Shown: one piece after another, positions 1 through 26,569 of the stretch | Position numbering within the stretch: the first letter of the stretch is position 1 | How the letters are laid out: each line of letters opens with the position of its first letter | Assembly: GCF_016097555.1 (NCBI RefSeq) | Contig: NC_054708.1 | Location: 5,959,834-6,023,833, forward strand | Length of the DNA: 64,000 nucleotides | Source of the DNA: Gigantopelta aegis | Lineage: Eukaryota > Mollusca > Gastropoda > Neomphalida > Peltospiridae | Direction of reading: 5' to 3' | The notes under the pieces: generated by a model | The model's database searches: none | The model's input: the letters and a program-made list of their open reading frames with translations, nothing else | What the model was told of the DNA's origin: nothing | Position numbers and translations under genes: made by a program

Positions 1-775
1 ATGCAATATTTCACTAACAAATAGTTGGCCACCAATAATCTTTGACCCATCCATGACATCAGTATACCTACCAATATTATTAATTTAATTTATAAAATAT
101 CACCTAAATTGCAAAAAAAAAGAAAAGAAAAATAAAAACGTTTAGGAACAGAATATCATGTAATAGATCAATTTCACAAAGTACCTACATTGAAACATTA
201 CTAATTTGGTGTGTGTATGTGTGTGACGGGGGGGGGGGGGGGGGGGGGGGGAGGTAAGCCTTCAACTGTAATACAGGTACACTTTACGCTAATAAAGCTT
301 CTTGTTTCTTTATTCTTTTTTTATTCTTTTTTTTGAGGAGGGAGGAGTTCCCATTCATAAGTAAATAAATAATACTGTTCATTGTTGTAATAGGTAATAT
401 TGATTATTTTTTTTATAAGTTAGGTGGTTTTGGTGGATACAATTATTTTAAACTAAAAGGTAACTTTATTCTAAACTAATAAAAGTTATTTGCATATTTT
501 TCTAAACAAACCATAAAGCATGCCCAATGAGCCTATCTGTTGTGTAAATTGACAAATTGATTAAACATGATCTCAGTATGAAAAATGTACATTAAAAAGT
601 TAATTATTTTAATTTACAGTTTTTTCATTTTATCAACAGTTACAATTGGGCAAGTGATTTTTTTTTTCACCATGGCCAGTGAATTTTCAAATCACTGGCC
701 CTATATCAAGTGAATTTTACAACAATTCTAGAACCCCTTCATTAACTATAATTCATGGTATTGTTGGTTGTTTAG
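1..775. other. intron sequence of the tRNA ligase gene, no exon seen
   Basis: AT-rich sequence upstream of the first recognised exon. It holds an uninterrupted run of 24 G at 228-251 followed by AT-rich DNA with T runs. I see no coding exon of the ligase here; earlier exons must lie left of the window. Confidence 0.6.
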
Positions 776-16308
<15,533 letters not shown>

Positions 16309-16703
16309 AAACTGTTCTATCAGTATCTTGAGTGCCATGAAGTGTCAGCTGTACAACAACTTTGATTAACACTGTATCAGTTCTCTACAATACTAAACCA
16401 GCTGGGTACAAATCCAGACTATGTAAACATATTAGTATATGGTTCAAATTCAGTTTGAACTGAATGTTACCACAAGACACATTTCAGTTGAAAAAATATT
16501 TTAATCAGAGGTTGAGATTTTAAAAATGTTTCAGTCATCATCAACAATTTCATTGAACATACAGACATTGAGATAAACATAGTGCTTGGTCACCCTGGTT
16601 ACCATAAAATACATAGTAATTTAACATTATTTCTTTCTGTATCTATCTCTTCCCCCCCCCACCTCTTCCTGTTTCTCCCTGTTTCTCCCCCCCCCCTCCC
16701 CCC

Positions 16704-16773
<70 letters not shown>

Positions 16774-17214
16774 CTCTTTATTTGCTCTCTCTGTTTTTGC
16801 TCTTGTAAACTTATTTGCATAAGTCATTGTATTCTGTCATGTTTTTGCATATATTTCTCAGTTGTATTGGCACTTTAGGGAGAGATATAACAATGGACTT
16901 TTGCTACTGTATTTATTTGAAAAGTTTTACAGAGCCTGTATGTACAATCTGCTCCCCTGTACAGATCTTGCTCCTTTTGTGAGCTTTACTCATTGCTTAA
17001 ACTTGCCTTTTTTTTAGCAATTTTGTGATCCCCCACCCACCCACCCCCAGTTTGCAGTTCCTGGACGTAGAGATTTTATAAACATAGTAATCCAAATTAT
17101 TTTTTTATGTTCTTCTCCATTAGGTGACAAGTAGGGGCATTATTCAAGTTATATTAAGAAATTTGCTTCATTTGCCATGATCAAGACAGCATCATTAAAA
17201 TCTCTGTCTGTGTA
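16309..17214. other. probable 3' UTR and downstream DNA with (CT)n
   Basis: Begins after the ligase stop codon. 16650-16785 is C-rich and (CT)n microsatellite. No other gene is seen. Confidence 0.5.
16650..16785 (+). repeat. (CT)n microsatellite with C runs
   Basis: CT dinucleotides preceded by several C runs and CCTGTTTCTCC repeats. Confidence 0.95.
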
Positions 17215-17825
17215 ATGGAGTTCTGTCCACTATTCTGTGGATCTAACACCAGCCAGTTGGAGCTCATGTCCACCAAATCAAAACCTTACTTGCATGAATC
17301 CTGCCAGTGATTTAAAAATAATTTGACATTCCGAATTATCCTGATATAAATGATGTTTCGTGTGAATTATGAATGCCTTAAAACATGTTAATTTAATGTA
17401 AAACTGAAGACTGATTTAGTTTTTTGGGTGTTTTTTTATAAATAAATAAATAATTTTTAATGTAAAATTGAAGACTGATAACCCACCCCGTACGTATTGG
17501 TATGGGTTCGCTGTACTGCGGCCAAAAAATAACTCGCCCGATTTTTTTAGAATTTGGTATGCTCCCAAATAATGTAATAAAAGTTGTGATTGGTCAAGAC
17601 GAAATGTTACCACATTGGGACTACGCAGTGTTGTTACAGTCCGATTAAAAATTAGTTTCCCTATAAGGCATTCGTAATTCACATGAAACATGTCGTATAC
17701 CCTCAGGATAATTCGGAATGTTTTCAAATTAATTTTAAATCACTGGCAGGATTCTGCAAGTAAGGTTTTGATTGGTGGACATGAGCTCCAACTGGCTGGT
17801 GTTAGATCCACATGTAATAGTGGAG
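17215..17825. mobile_element. foldback element with ~180-bp inverted arms
   Basis: The left arm (about 17225-17400) is an imperfect reverse complement of the right arm (about 17645-17823): for example AACACCAGCCAGTTGGAGCT on the left and AGCTCCAACTGGCTGGTGTT on the right. The ~240-bp loop has no clear coding sequence, so the element is non-autonomous. Confidence 0.8.
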
Positions 17826-18146
17826 CTAATTTTAATTAGATTGGGGAAGCCCCAACAGAAATGACCTGATAAGTTGATGCATTAATATGATGGAGCATGA
17901 TACATCTCTGCACATTCCCATGCACTTACAGTTAACCTAGTAGAGAATGTTGCAACCTGTTCACCTTATTAGACCCATACCAGTCCAACCAGAGAGGACT
18001 ATAGGTTTCGTTTCCGTCCGTCCGTTGTCCGTCTGTCTGTCCAGTCTCACATATATAGGTTGTTCCACAATGCCTTAAAACATCGAGCTGAAATGTTCTG
18101 TATAGATCACGTTTGAATTTAGGAGATACACAAGAAAAAAGACCAG

Positions 18147-18284
18147 GGCCCCGTTCCACAAAGCGATCTTAGCTCTAAGATCACCTTAAGTGCATAGCTA
18201 CCTTATGCACTAAGGTGTTCTTAGTATTTTAGCATTGCACAGCGAGATCGCAAAGTTGCGAGAGTTTCGTGAATTAGGCCCCTG
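18147..18284. mobile_element. small palindromic repeat, GGGCCCCGTTCCACAAAG type
   Basis: Starts CAGGGCCCCGTTCCACAAAG, contains the nested palindromes GATCTTAGCTCTAAGATC and AAGTGCATAGCTACCTTATG, and ends GTTTCGTGAATTAGGCCCC. The ends are inverted relatives of each other. Related ends occur at 22757-22800 and 23165-23206. Confidence 0.65.
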
Positions 18285-20054
18285 GTAGGGAGCAACTTCA
18301 AAGTTCGGTTTTCATGTTATGATTGCAGGTGAGAAAGTTGTTTTACAGGTATTCAAAATAAGTAGGTATAAATCTTGAGGACCTCTCGTAGTGTCAAAAC
18401 AATTTAAGGTAAGTAAAAGTAAGTTCAAAATCTATAGGGCGAAATAGAATACCCGGTAGTATTGGTTTTGTGTCGAACTTACGTTGAATAATTGTACATC
18501 AATAGAATTGCAGCAGCAAGAATTGCACTATGGGTTATCACATCGAAAGTCAGTGATACGGTTAGGCACTGTTTTTTTCTTGTTTTCCTTTTTGCCATTA
18601 AAGTATGTAACGGTCCTAGTGTTTTATTTACTATTGATGTAGACTAAATTCATAATAAATGATTATGACGTAATTTGCAACGAAATTGTCTTGAAAATAA
18701 ACGATAAAGTATCATAAATGAAGTGTTATGCTTGGGATGTGGGAGTACGAACATTTAATGATGACAAATGTTAAAGCTGGGCATGGTATGGTATGACATA
18801 CATATAAATAAGGTTACAGAAGTAAAATGATTTTCTGTAAAAAAAAAAAAAAAAAAAAATTTTTTAAAAGGAAAAACTGCACATAAACATATCTGTTTAC
18901 TTGTGAGCCGTAGATCGACGGCCTATTATAGAACACTGGATTGCTTAAAGGTTAGGAACATATTGACTATGTTCTTCGTTGAGTTTTCCCTTATGGATAT
19001 CTATACAGGCTATTTATTAAACGAAGTGAACTAGAAATGTGCATATTATATACATTTAAATTTGCGGGAGTGCCACAGACTTAACATTAGTGTCAAGAAT
19101 GTTTTTGTTTGTTTTAGTATGTTTTCAGTTTGACACCCAATAACTTGCCTTTTTTTCGTGCAGGGGTGTCGTTAACAATTTTTTTTTTAAGACAAATGTA
19201 GACAGATCCCCCCACCCACAAACCCCATTATGCCACTAAAGCCATACAATATGTATATCGTTATAAGTGTTAATGAATTATACAACATAACTACATGTAC
19301 GCTTTTATAACAGTGTCCACATAATTATGCATTACGCTAAGGTATGCCACACTCGCATTTTGAATATGACTAAAGGTGATGGTTAAAATTGTGTTTCATC
19401 GTACGGCTCTTGTGTCTTTGGAAGAGGAAGAATATAGCATTTTAAGACTATACCATTTTTATATATTTTAATTTCAGAATTGCCGATGGGATAATTTAAT
19501 TTGAAGCAGTAATCCTGTTTGTCAAAAGCAAGAGTCGGTTAGTAGTTCTCGATATTTCTGTATTCATTTGACTAGAAGTTGCTAATTTGTTGTTTTTCCT
19601 ACAGCGAACAGGAGAACTTATTTTAGGTTTAACTGGTTTCGAAACTGTATAGGACTTTTTTAATGTTTTGTGAAGTTTTGTCTTATTTTGGTTACTGGTG
19701 GTGTACTATGCTGTTATGACGTCATTGTTAAATTGTTAGAATTTCTCTTTCCTATTATTAGTCAAATATAATCCTGACCATCATTATATGTCTTGGATAA
19801 CTAAATTAATTAATTAATTAATTAAAATTCAGCGAATAATAGAATTACTTTTCACTTAACCTTCAGTATTATCGACACTACAATATGCTTTATAACAAAC
19901 TCGACATTTTACCCACCATATTTGGCCCTATCAGTTCGAAATTCCTCTGATGGTCTAAACCTGTCAATGCTGAGATCTCAGGCATATACGCCTATGGTAA
20001 TTTCAGTATATTTAGTAAACTAACGCATAACACTTGTCATTTGTGGTATTTAAT
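18285..20054. other. gene-poor stretch, nothing recognised
   Basis: AT-rich DNA with an A run at about 18838-18859 and TTAATTAATTAATTAATT at about 19805. No coding exon or RNA gene is seen on either strand. Confidence 0.5.

Positions 20055-20085
<31 letters not shown>
20055..20085 (+). repeat. poly(G) run, 31 bases
   Basis: Uninterrupted run of G. It could form G-quadruplex structure and is also prone to length error in assembly. Confidence 0.97.
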
Positions 20086-20086
<1 letters not shown>

Positions 20087-21461
20087 CATGATGTTTTTTG
20101 TTGCAAACATTGTTTTAAACATCAGTGAAAAGTCACATTATCTACATACCATGACCGTTTCTCAGACAGCATGATTGGTCGTACGGGGTTGAAAAATCAG
20201 CAAAATGTCAAATGTTTTCTCGGAGTTCATTTTATTTGAGTCCACTTGATCATTAAATTACAACATGATAAATCCAGTCACTTACACTGTTACGATTCCC
20301 ACAACGGCTCGAAATATTTGGTCACATTTCCGCTATCGATAGAATGGACATCACCTTCAGACCATGGTAAGGAGATTTTACCTTGCTACCAGTATGTTTT
20401 AAGATGTTTCCGGCTTTCAATGAACTAAAATAAAAAAGTCTAATGTTTATTAAAAATTTTTCAACTTTCGAATACTTTTGTGTGCGTTTTTTGTAGACAA
20501 ATTAGTTCTTTTTTTATTTTAGTGTAATCTTTATTATTACTTTATGTGGGCATATTTAATTAATGTTATAAACGTTTTAAAACGTTGTTTTGTCTTGACA
20601 GTTTTATATCAGGTTTTTGTGCAGCTGTTCATGTCCACTATATGCTGGAACAGTTAAGACACGAAAATACATACCTGCTACACACATACGCATACGCACG
20701 CATCCACGCACACACACGCACACACACACATTTTCAATAGAAGCCATAAACGAATCATCATCTAATCTGATAATAAATCTGACCGTTTTACCATCAACGA
20801 AAATCAAACGTACAAGTTTATTTTAATTAATACCACCACTAGAGCACATTAATGTACTAATCAGTTCCTATCTAATATCAAATATTGGGTAATCGTGACA
20901 TAATGTTAGAAAAATACTGCTATATAACAAGGAACTCAAGGACGGAAACGTATGGGTTGATTTCACCTACTCTATATAAAGTTACAAATAGAGATCCCAA
21001 CTTAACACAACAAGAAAACAGTCTCATCTGCAAAGCTATTCACAATTTCATTGCTGGAAGCAAACGTTTTTTCTGGTAAAACCGTTCACCTTCTCTTTTA
21101 TTCTTCTTGTTTCTCTGTTCTAACCTATATACAAATATTTATATTTTGACAGGTTAAATATACAATAGTTTTACATTTTTCAAGACTAAATGCACATCTT
21201 ATACTTTCTAAAAAGCTTATTTTGACCAGCTAATATTTCAACTGTATAATGTAGGGGAAAGTCTGTATATAAGCTATGCCTGTTGACCAATCCCATCTGT
21301 TAATATAAACAGAAATAAATATTGTTTAAACCACAGTTACAAATATGGTTGTACACCCCCCCCCCCCCCAACCCCCCACCCCACCCCTCCAGATATCATT
21401 CCTACGGGCCTGAGTAGACGATCGCTTATGCGTACATTCTCACAGGCAGGACAGATGAGGC

Positions 21462-21496
<35 letters not shown>

Positions 21497-22756
21497 TCAA
21501 GGGCTGGAGCAAATATTCTTATTCGGGTAACATAAGCTGGCCTGAACACTTATCACCATGTATTTCCATCATTGTGTCGTGGTGAATTTTATTTGTAGAA
21601 TGCAAGAAATTGCATTTCTAGTTTTCAAAATGTCCTTGGAAAGGATTCCCCGAATCTTTCTTGAGTTGACGTAAAACTCTACCAAATGAGCCATTGAACC
21701 ATTTCAGCTTCTTCTTCTTTAAATAGGCATACTTAGTCCTACATAGTAAATTGAAAATAGTACATTGCAAAGTGAAAATGTTTGCTACACGGCTCGGTGG
21801 TCATGCGTCAATCCATTGTCAATTAGACGATATCACCTCTCGAAGAAAAAGAAAAAAAGGAAACCGGTGATCTCCTAAATATCAAGGAATACAAATTAAT
21901 CATATTGCACTGGTTATTTTATTATATTATTCTGATATTAGAGGCGGTTGTTTACATTTTCGAAGTTTATTCCTTTTTATTTTTCTTACATTTTCGGAAT
22001 TATTTTTAAATTAAGTTTTCCAGTGCTAATGCTTAATTCACTACTGATTTTTAAAACAGTTTGTGCATGGTTTATAATATGGCTGAATGCAGTGTCAACA
22101 GTCAAATTTGTTTTCACAAATAAACACGGGAGAAAGTTTGCATCGCTTTCAGCTAAAAGCATCAAGAAAACAGTCAATATTTTATTTTAAATGAATACAC
22201 ACAAAAATTAAACCGTACATTTGTTTTTTTACTATATAGTATAACAAAACCAGACACACGGTAGTGAACAAAGCCGATGAGTTGATTTCTGATATGCTGT
22301 TTATAAACAACCACTACATTCTACAGAATACACCAAACATTGCCATCATAATTGCATTTTAAAGATTGAATTTTCTTAAACAAAGCTAATAATAATTATG
22401 GTGGTTTACTAAATGGTATAAATTGATGTTAAATGTAAAAATACGGGAATTGACAAAGGTAAACCTTAAGTTGCTTAGTTCATATTTGAAAATTTTGGCA
22501 ATATATGTACTGTAAATCGTATGGAACATAATGCCTAACATCATTGTGAAATACGATCAATTACCTAATATCCGAATAGTTTCAGCTCTCTATAACCAAT
22601 ATTCGTCGTCGGTGTCTAGCCGTGTTTTCATGCGGAGGATGATTAGATTACTAGACGTGTATATAATTTGAAAACCAAACATCTTTACTATTTAAACGTT
22701 AAAACCCCTTTTTCTGAAACCATACACAGTGTGTATGACTTTGGACATGGTTAGTT
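20086..22756. other. gene-poor stretch with SINE scrap and C-run elements
   Basis: 20826-20900 is a worn SINE family-1 fragment (ACCACTAGAGCACATTAATG). 20690-20730 is a short ACAC/GCAC microsatellite. 21350-21600 holds two C runs within a dispersed repeat that also occurs at 37700-37860. No exon is seen. Confidence 0.5.
21340..21600 (-). mobile_element. dispersed repeat with long C runs
   Basis: C runs at about 21354-21369 and 21465-21494. The segment after the second run (GGCTGGAGCAAATATTCTTA to ATGTATTTCCATCATTGTG) matches 37764-37860, which also follows a long homopolymer. The motif CCTACGGGCCTGAGTAG recurs at about 37105. Confidence 0.55.
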
Positions 22757-23206
22757 CTGGGACCTGATTCTATAAACTCTCGTAACTTTACGATCTCTAC
22801 GTGTAATGCAAAAAGACTTGCAAGGACTGCGTGATGTTGCTTAACGACGCAGACCCTAGTTTCAGCCCACAAACATGGACACTAAATTTAGTTACTCTAC
22901 AAAACTATAACACATTTCGATAAACTTACAACAGAGTGAAACAAATCCTTAAAATAGACAAGAACTCGACTCCATAACCGTTATATTTCAGACACACGTG
23001 CGTTTGTGAAAATATGAAAAATGCATTTTGTGATATTAGAAACAACAGGATCAGCAGAAACACTTCGGTTGTACTAAAATGGATACTCTAAACAATAAAA
23101 TATAAGCAATGTTTGATTTCAGTGGTCATAAACGGCTCTAATAGTAAAAACTATGTCTTAGTGTCTGTCACCTGAAGATAGCTTTGCGAGTTAGGTCCCT
23201 GGTTGT
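22757..23206. mobile_element. possible foldback element with GGGACCTGATTC ends
   Basis: Left end GGGACCTGATTCTATAAACT CTCG; right end GCTTTGCGAGTTAGGTCCC. These are inverted relatives of each other and of the 18147-18284 repeat. The interior is unassigned. Confidence 0.45.
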
Positions 23207-23296
23207 CAACCATTTGCCTCATCTGTCACACAATCTAATAAGTGTACAACTGTTATATTAGGTAACCATAAGTGTTAAAAGTCGCCTCAAGTGAAA

Positions 23297-23556
23297 TACA
23301 AATCGACCTGTATTAAACAGCAACCTGTCACAACAGAGCATTTTGAAATACAAATCGACCTGTATTAAACAGCAACCTGTCACAACAGAGCATTTTGAAA
23401 TACAAATCGACCTGTATTAAACAGCAACCTGTCACAACAGAGCATTTTGAAATACAAATCGACCTGTATTAAACAGCAACCTGTCACAACAGAGCATTTT
23501 GAAATACAAATCGACCTGTATTAAACAGCAACCTGTCACAACAGAGCATTTTGAAA
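23297..23556 (+). repeat. 52-bp tandem repeat, 5 copies
   Basis: Five virtually identical 52-bp units starting TACAAATCGACCTGTATTAA (starts 23297, 23349, 23401, 23453, 23505). The uniformity indicates recent expansion or homogenisation. Confidence 0.97.
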
Positions 23557-23779
23557 ATCCTGCTAAGCGGAATTGGGTTTAGCTTGGTGGCAGAAGTGAG
23601 ATTCTATGCTTTTGACAAACGGCATTTGACACCTAAAACTGCTAAAACAATGCGTTGTCGTTGACCATTATTTACCATTTATTTTCTTTTCATTTTTTTA
23701 TATTTTTTTTGGCTTAACAACATTGTTTCCTCCAGACATTTGTTCCTATTCTACAAGTTTTAAGTAATAATCTAACGAA

Positions 23780-24184
23780 CAATGTCATTTAAATGCTTCG
23801 CCGCACTCGGTCGCGTCACCACCTGCCGCTCTCAGTTTCAGCGACACAGGATATGCTTTTTGTGTTTACCTGTTCGCGGCGAATGCTGGGATATCTCGTC
23901 GACGAACACAATCTCCAGGTGTAGGCCTATCAATCACCATTCAGTTCTCGTATACGTTTTTACCTGACCCCGTTTGATAAGAGCTGTTGAAGCGACTGGT
24001 ATTCATGCCGGCCCTACACCCCGTGTCATGGGTCAAACAGTAGGAAAGTAGCACCTGGGTAGAACACACCTATCTCTCGGCACCTTGTAATTGTAAATCG
24101 CAGCGTCGGACAGTCGCACTGGTTTATTTGGACTACCCTCGACAGACGGGAAATAACGGGATTTTCCCTGGTAGCGAGAGAAAG
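23780..24184 (+). promoter_or_regulatory. CpG-containing region, possible promoter and first exon
   Basis: Locally richer in GC and CpG than its surroundings (CGCCGCACTCGGTCGCGTC and similar) and ending in an excellent donor, GAGAAAG|GTAAGA at 24184/24185. Together with the candidate exon at 24406-24519 it could be the 5' end of the EGF/FN3 membrane-protein gene 15 kb downstream. Transcription start and linkage are inferred only. Confidence 0.35.
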
Positions 24185-24405
24185 GTAAGATCATTATTTG
24201 TTCTATTTGAATGAAAAAGAAGAAGAAAAGTTGTTTACGTTACGGATGAATGCATATTTTATTGACGTTACTTACTGTATGCATTTATTATAAATTATGT
24301 ATTTAATTTATTAGTGTTTAAAACAACACGTGGATTTATCTGTATTTGTGTTCTTCATTACTAGCATGTTAAGAACTGAAAAGCTTTTTGTTTCACTGGT
24401 TGCAG

Positions 24406-24519
24406 GACGATAAAGGGGTCGAGGCTCTGTCTCGAACTCTGGGACTACCGTGTCAACATTGACACACATAGTCGTGACACATTGTTCGCTACAGAGAGAG
24501 GACTCTCGTCTTTAGACAG
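24406..24519 (+). other. candidate non-coding exon (5' UTR)
   Basis: 114 bp between a good acceptor (TTTCACTGGTTGCAG) and a good donor (TAGACAG|GTAACA). It is CpG-containing and has no long frame, as expected of an untranslated exon. Possible partner of the coding exon at 39125-39260. Confidence 0.35.
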
Positions 24520-25133
24520 GTAACAATTGACCGGAAATAATCGATTCGAGCGACGACGTCATTTTCCACTGTCACAACAGACAAAGAGTTGTTTAACACA
24601 AAAGTCGAAGACGCTTGAAACATTTTTCGATGGCGACATAAAATGTTAAATAACCTTCTTGGCTACAAGGATCGAATGTCCCCCGTAATCTCATACAGGG
24701 TAATAAAATATATATATATAATGGGGTAATAAAAATGAGATTTAGTGTGTAATTTCTATTTTTAACTACTAGCTTATGGGGACTACTGTGAAGGTAATAT
24801 GGGCTTTTTTGTGTGTGTTTCACGCGCAGTTATGTTTCCGTGTAGCAGTCCAGTTTCTGTCACCCAAAATGGGCTAAACTGGAGAATGCAAATATACCAC
24901 ACAAACGTCCCTGGTTGATTGTATCAATAGTGTCTTGTTATTTTGCTTTCTTTTCTTCGGTTTCTTTTCTTCGGTTTCTTTTCTTCGGTTTCTTTTCTTT
25001 TTCCTTTCTTTTTTAATATTTTTATTTTATTTTATATAATTAAAAATACTAACTAAACCTGTACAGCAACTATATATAATTGGGTCATTGAACAGTCAAC
25101 TACATTACGGTTTTAAACCAGGGTAATCACTGA

Positions 25134-25519
25134 CAGGAAAGAAAGAAAGAAAGAAAGAAATGTTTTATTTAACGACGCACTCAACACATTTTATTTACGG
25201 TTATATGGCGTCAGACCACACAGATTTTGAGAGGAAACCCGCTGTCGCCACTACATGGGCTACTCTTGCGATTAGCAGCAAGGGATCTTTTATTTGCGCT
25301 TCCCACAGGCAGGATAGCACAAACCATGGCCTTTGTTGAACCAGTTATGGATCACTGGTCGGTGCAAGTGGTTTACACCTACCCATTGAGCCTTGCGGAG
25401 CACTCACTCAGGGTTTGGGGTCGGTATCTGGATTAAAAATCCCATGCCTCGACTGGGATCCGAACCCAGTACCTACCAGCCTGTAGACCGATGTCCTACC
25501 ACGACGCCACCGAGGCCGG
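25134..25519 (-). mobile_element. chimeric SINE (family-2 head, family-1 body), copy 1
   Basis: On the minus strand the head reads GGCCTCGGTGGCGTCGTGGT (A-box-like) and GGGTTCGGATCCCAGTCG (B-box-like); the body and tail from GCAAATAAAAGATCCCTTGC to GTGCGTCGTTAAATAAAACA are those of family 1. It ends in (TTTC)n. Confidence 0.85.
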
Positions 25520-25599
25520 TCATCACTGACAGGATGCTTCTAAAGAACGTATTTAGACACTTTTGTCAGTATGCATGTTAAAAATATATTATTCATTTG

Positions 25600-25994
25600 A
25601 AAAAAAAAGAAAGAAATGTTTTATTTAATGACGCACTCAACACATTTTATTTACGGTTATATGGCGTCAGACATATGGTTAAGGACCACATAGATTTTGA
25701 GAGGAAACCCGCTGTCGCAACTACATGGGCTACTCTTTCCGATTAGCAGCAAGGGATCTTTTATTTGCGCTTCCCACAGGCAGGATAGCACAAACCATGG
25801 CTTTGTTGAACCAGTTATGGATCACTGGTTGGTGCAAGTGGTTAACACCTACCCAATGAGCCTTGCGGAGCACTCACTCAGGGTTTGGAGTCGGTATCTG
25901 GATTAAAAATCCCATGCCTCGACTGGGATCCGAACTCAGTCCCTACCAGCCTGTAGACCGATGGCCTAACCACGACGCCACCGAGGCCGGTTTT
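25600..25994 (-). mobile_element. chimeric SINE, copy 2
   Basis: About 95 percent like the copy at 25134-25519 by eye and in the same orientation 80 bp away, with its own A/T-rich 3' tail. Either two insertions or a local duplication. Confidence 0.85.
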
Positions 25995-26049
25995 ATTTAT
26001 TTGAAAACTACTTTCTTGTTGTTTTTAAGAGGCTTGTGTATCGTATTCG

Positions 26050-26280
26050 GTAAATATTTTGTTTGATTGTTTTTTGTGTGTGTTTTTTGGTGGGGGAGGA
26101 TTTGTTTGTGGAGGTTTTTTTTTTTTTTCTTGCTTTGTTTTCTTGTGGAGGGTTTTTTTTTTTGGGGGGGGGGGTTTCGTGGGTTTTTTCTTTTTAGTGA
26201 ATTTGTTGTTTTTTGCTTTGTGTGTGTGGGGGGGTTGCGGGGGTGGGGCTGTTTTTATATTCTTATTCGTGTTTTCCTTT
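26050..26280 (+). repeat. G/T-only skewed low-complexity stretch
   Basis: About 230 bp made almost entirely of G and T on the plus strand, with several G runs (up to about 13) and T runs. The long frames in it are composition artefacts. Confidence 0.85.
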
Positions 26281-26569
26281 TCGTCTTTTGTGAAGTATCT
26301 TCTTCATTATTTAATTTCTTATCCGTAATTATAACTGTTCTTTAGGGACAATAAAACATGACATTTCTGTGAGCTATTTTAGCAATCCACCAATCGGAGA
26401 GACGTGTTTCGTTATTAGTTGACGCTTACAAAATTACTTATCTCCACAGAAATCATCTGGCTAGGTTTGGTTCCATGGTGACATTATCGTCTGACTTCAG
26501 GTAAAAACAAAATCGATTGAACCTAGATGAATGTAAAATCTCAGTGTTTGAGCGTCGGGTCGACCTGAC

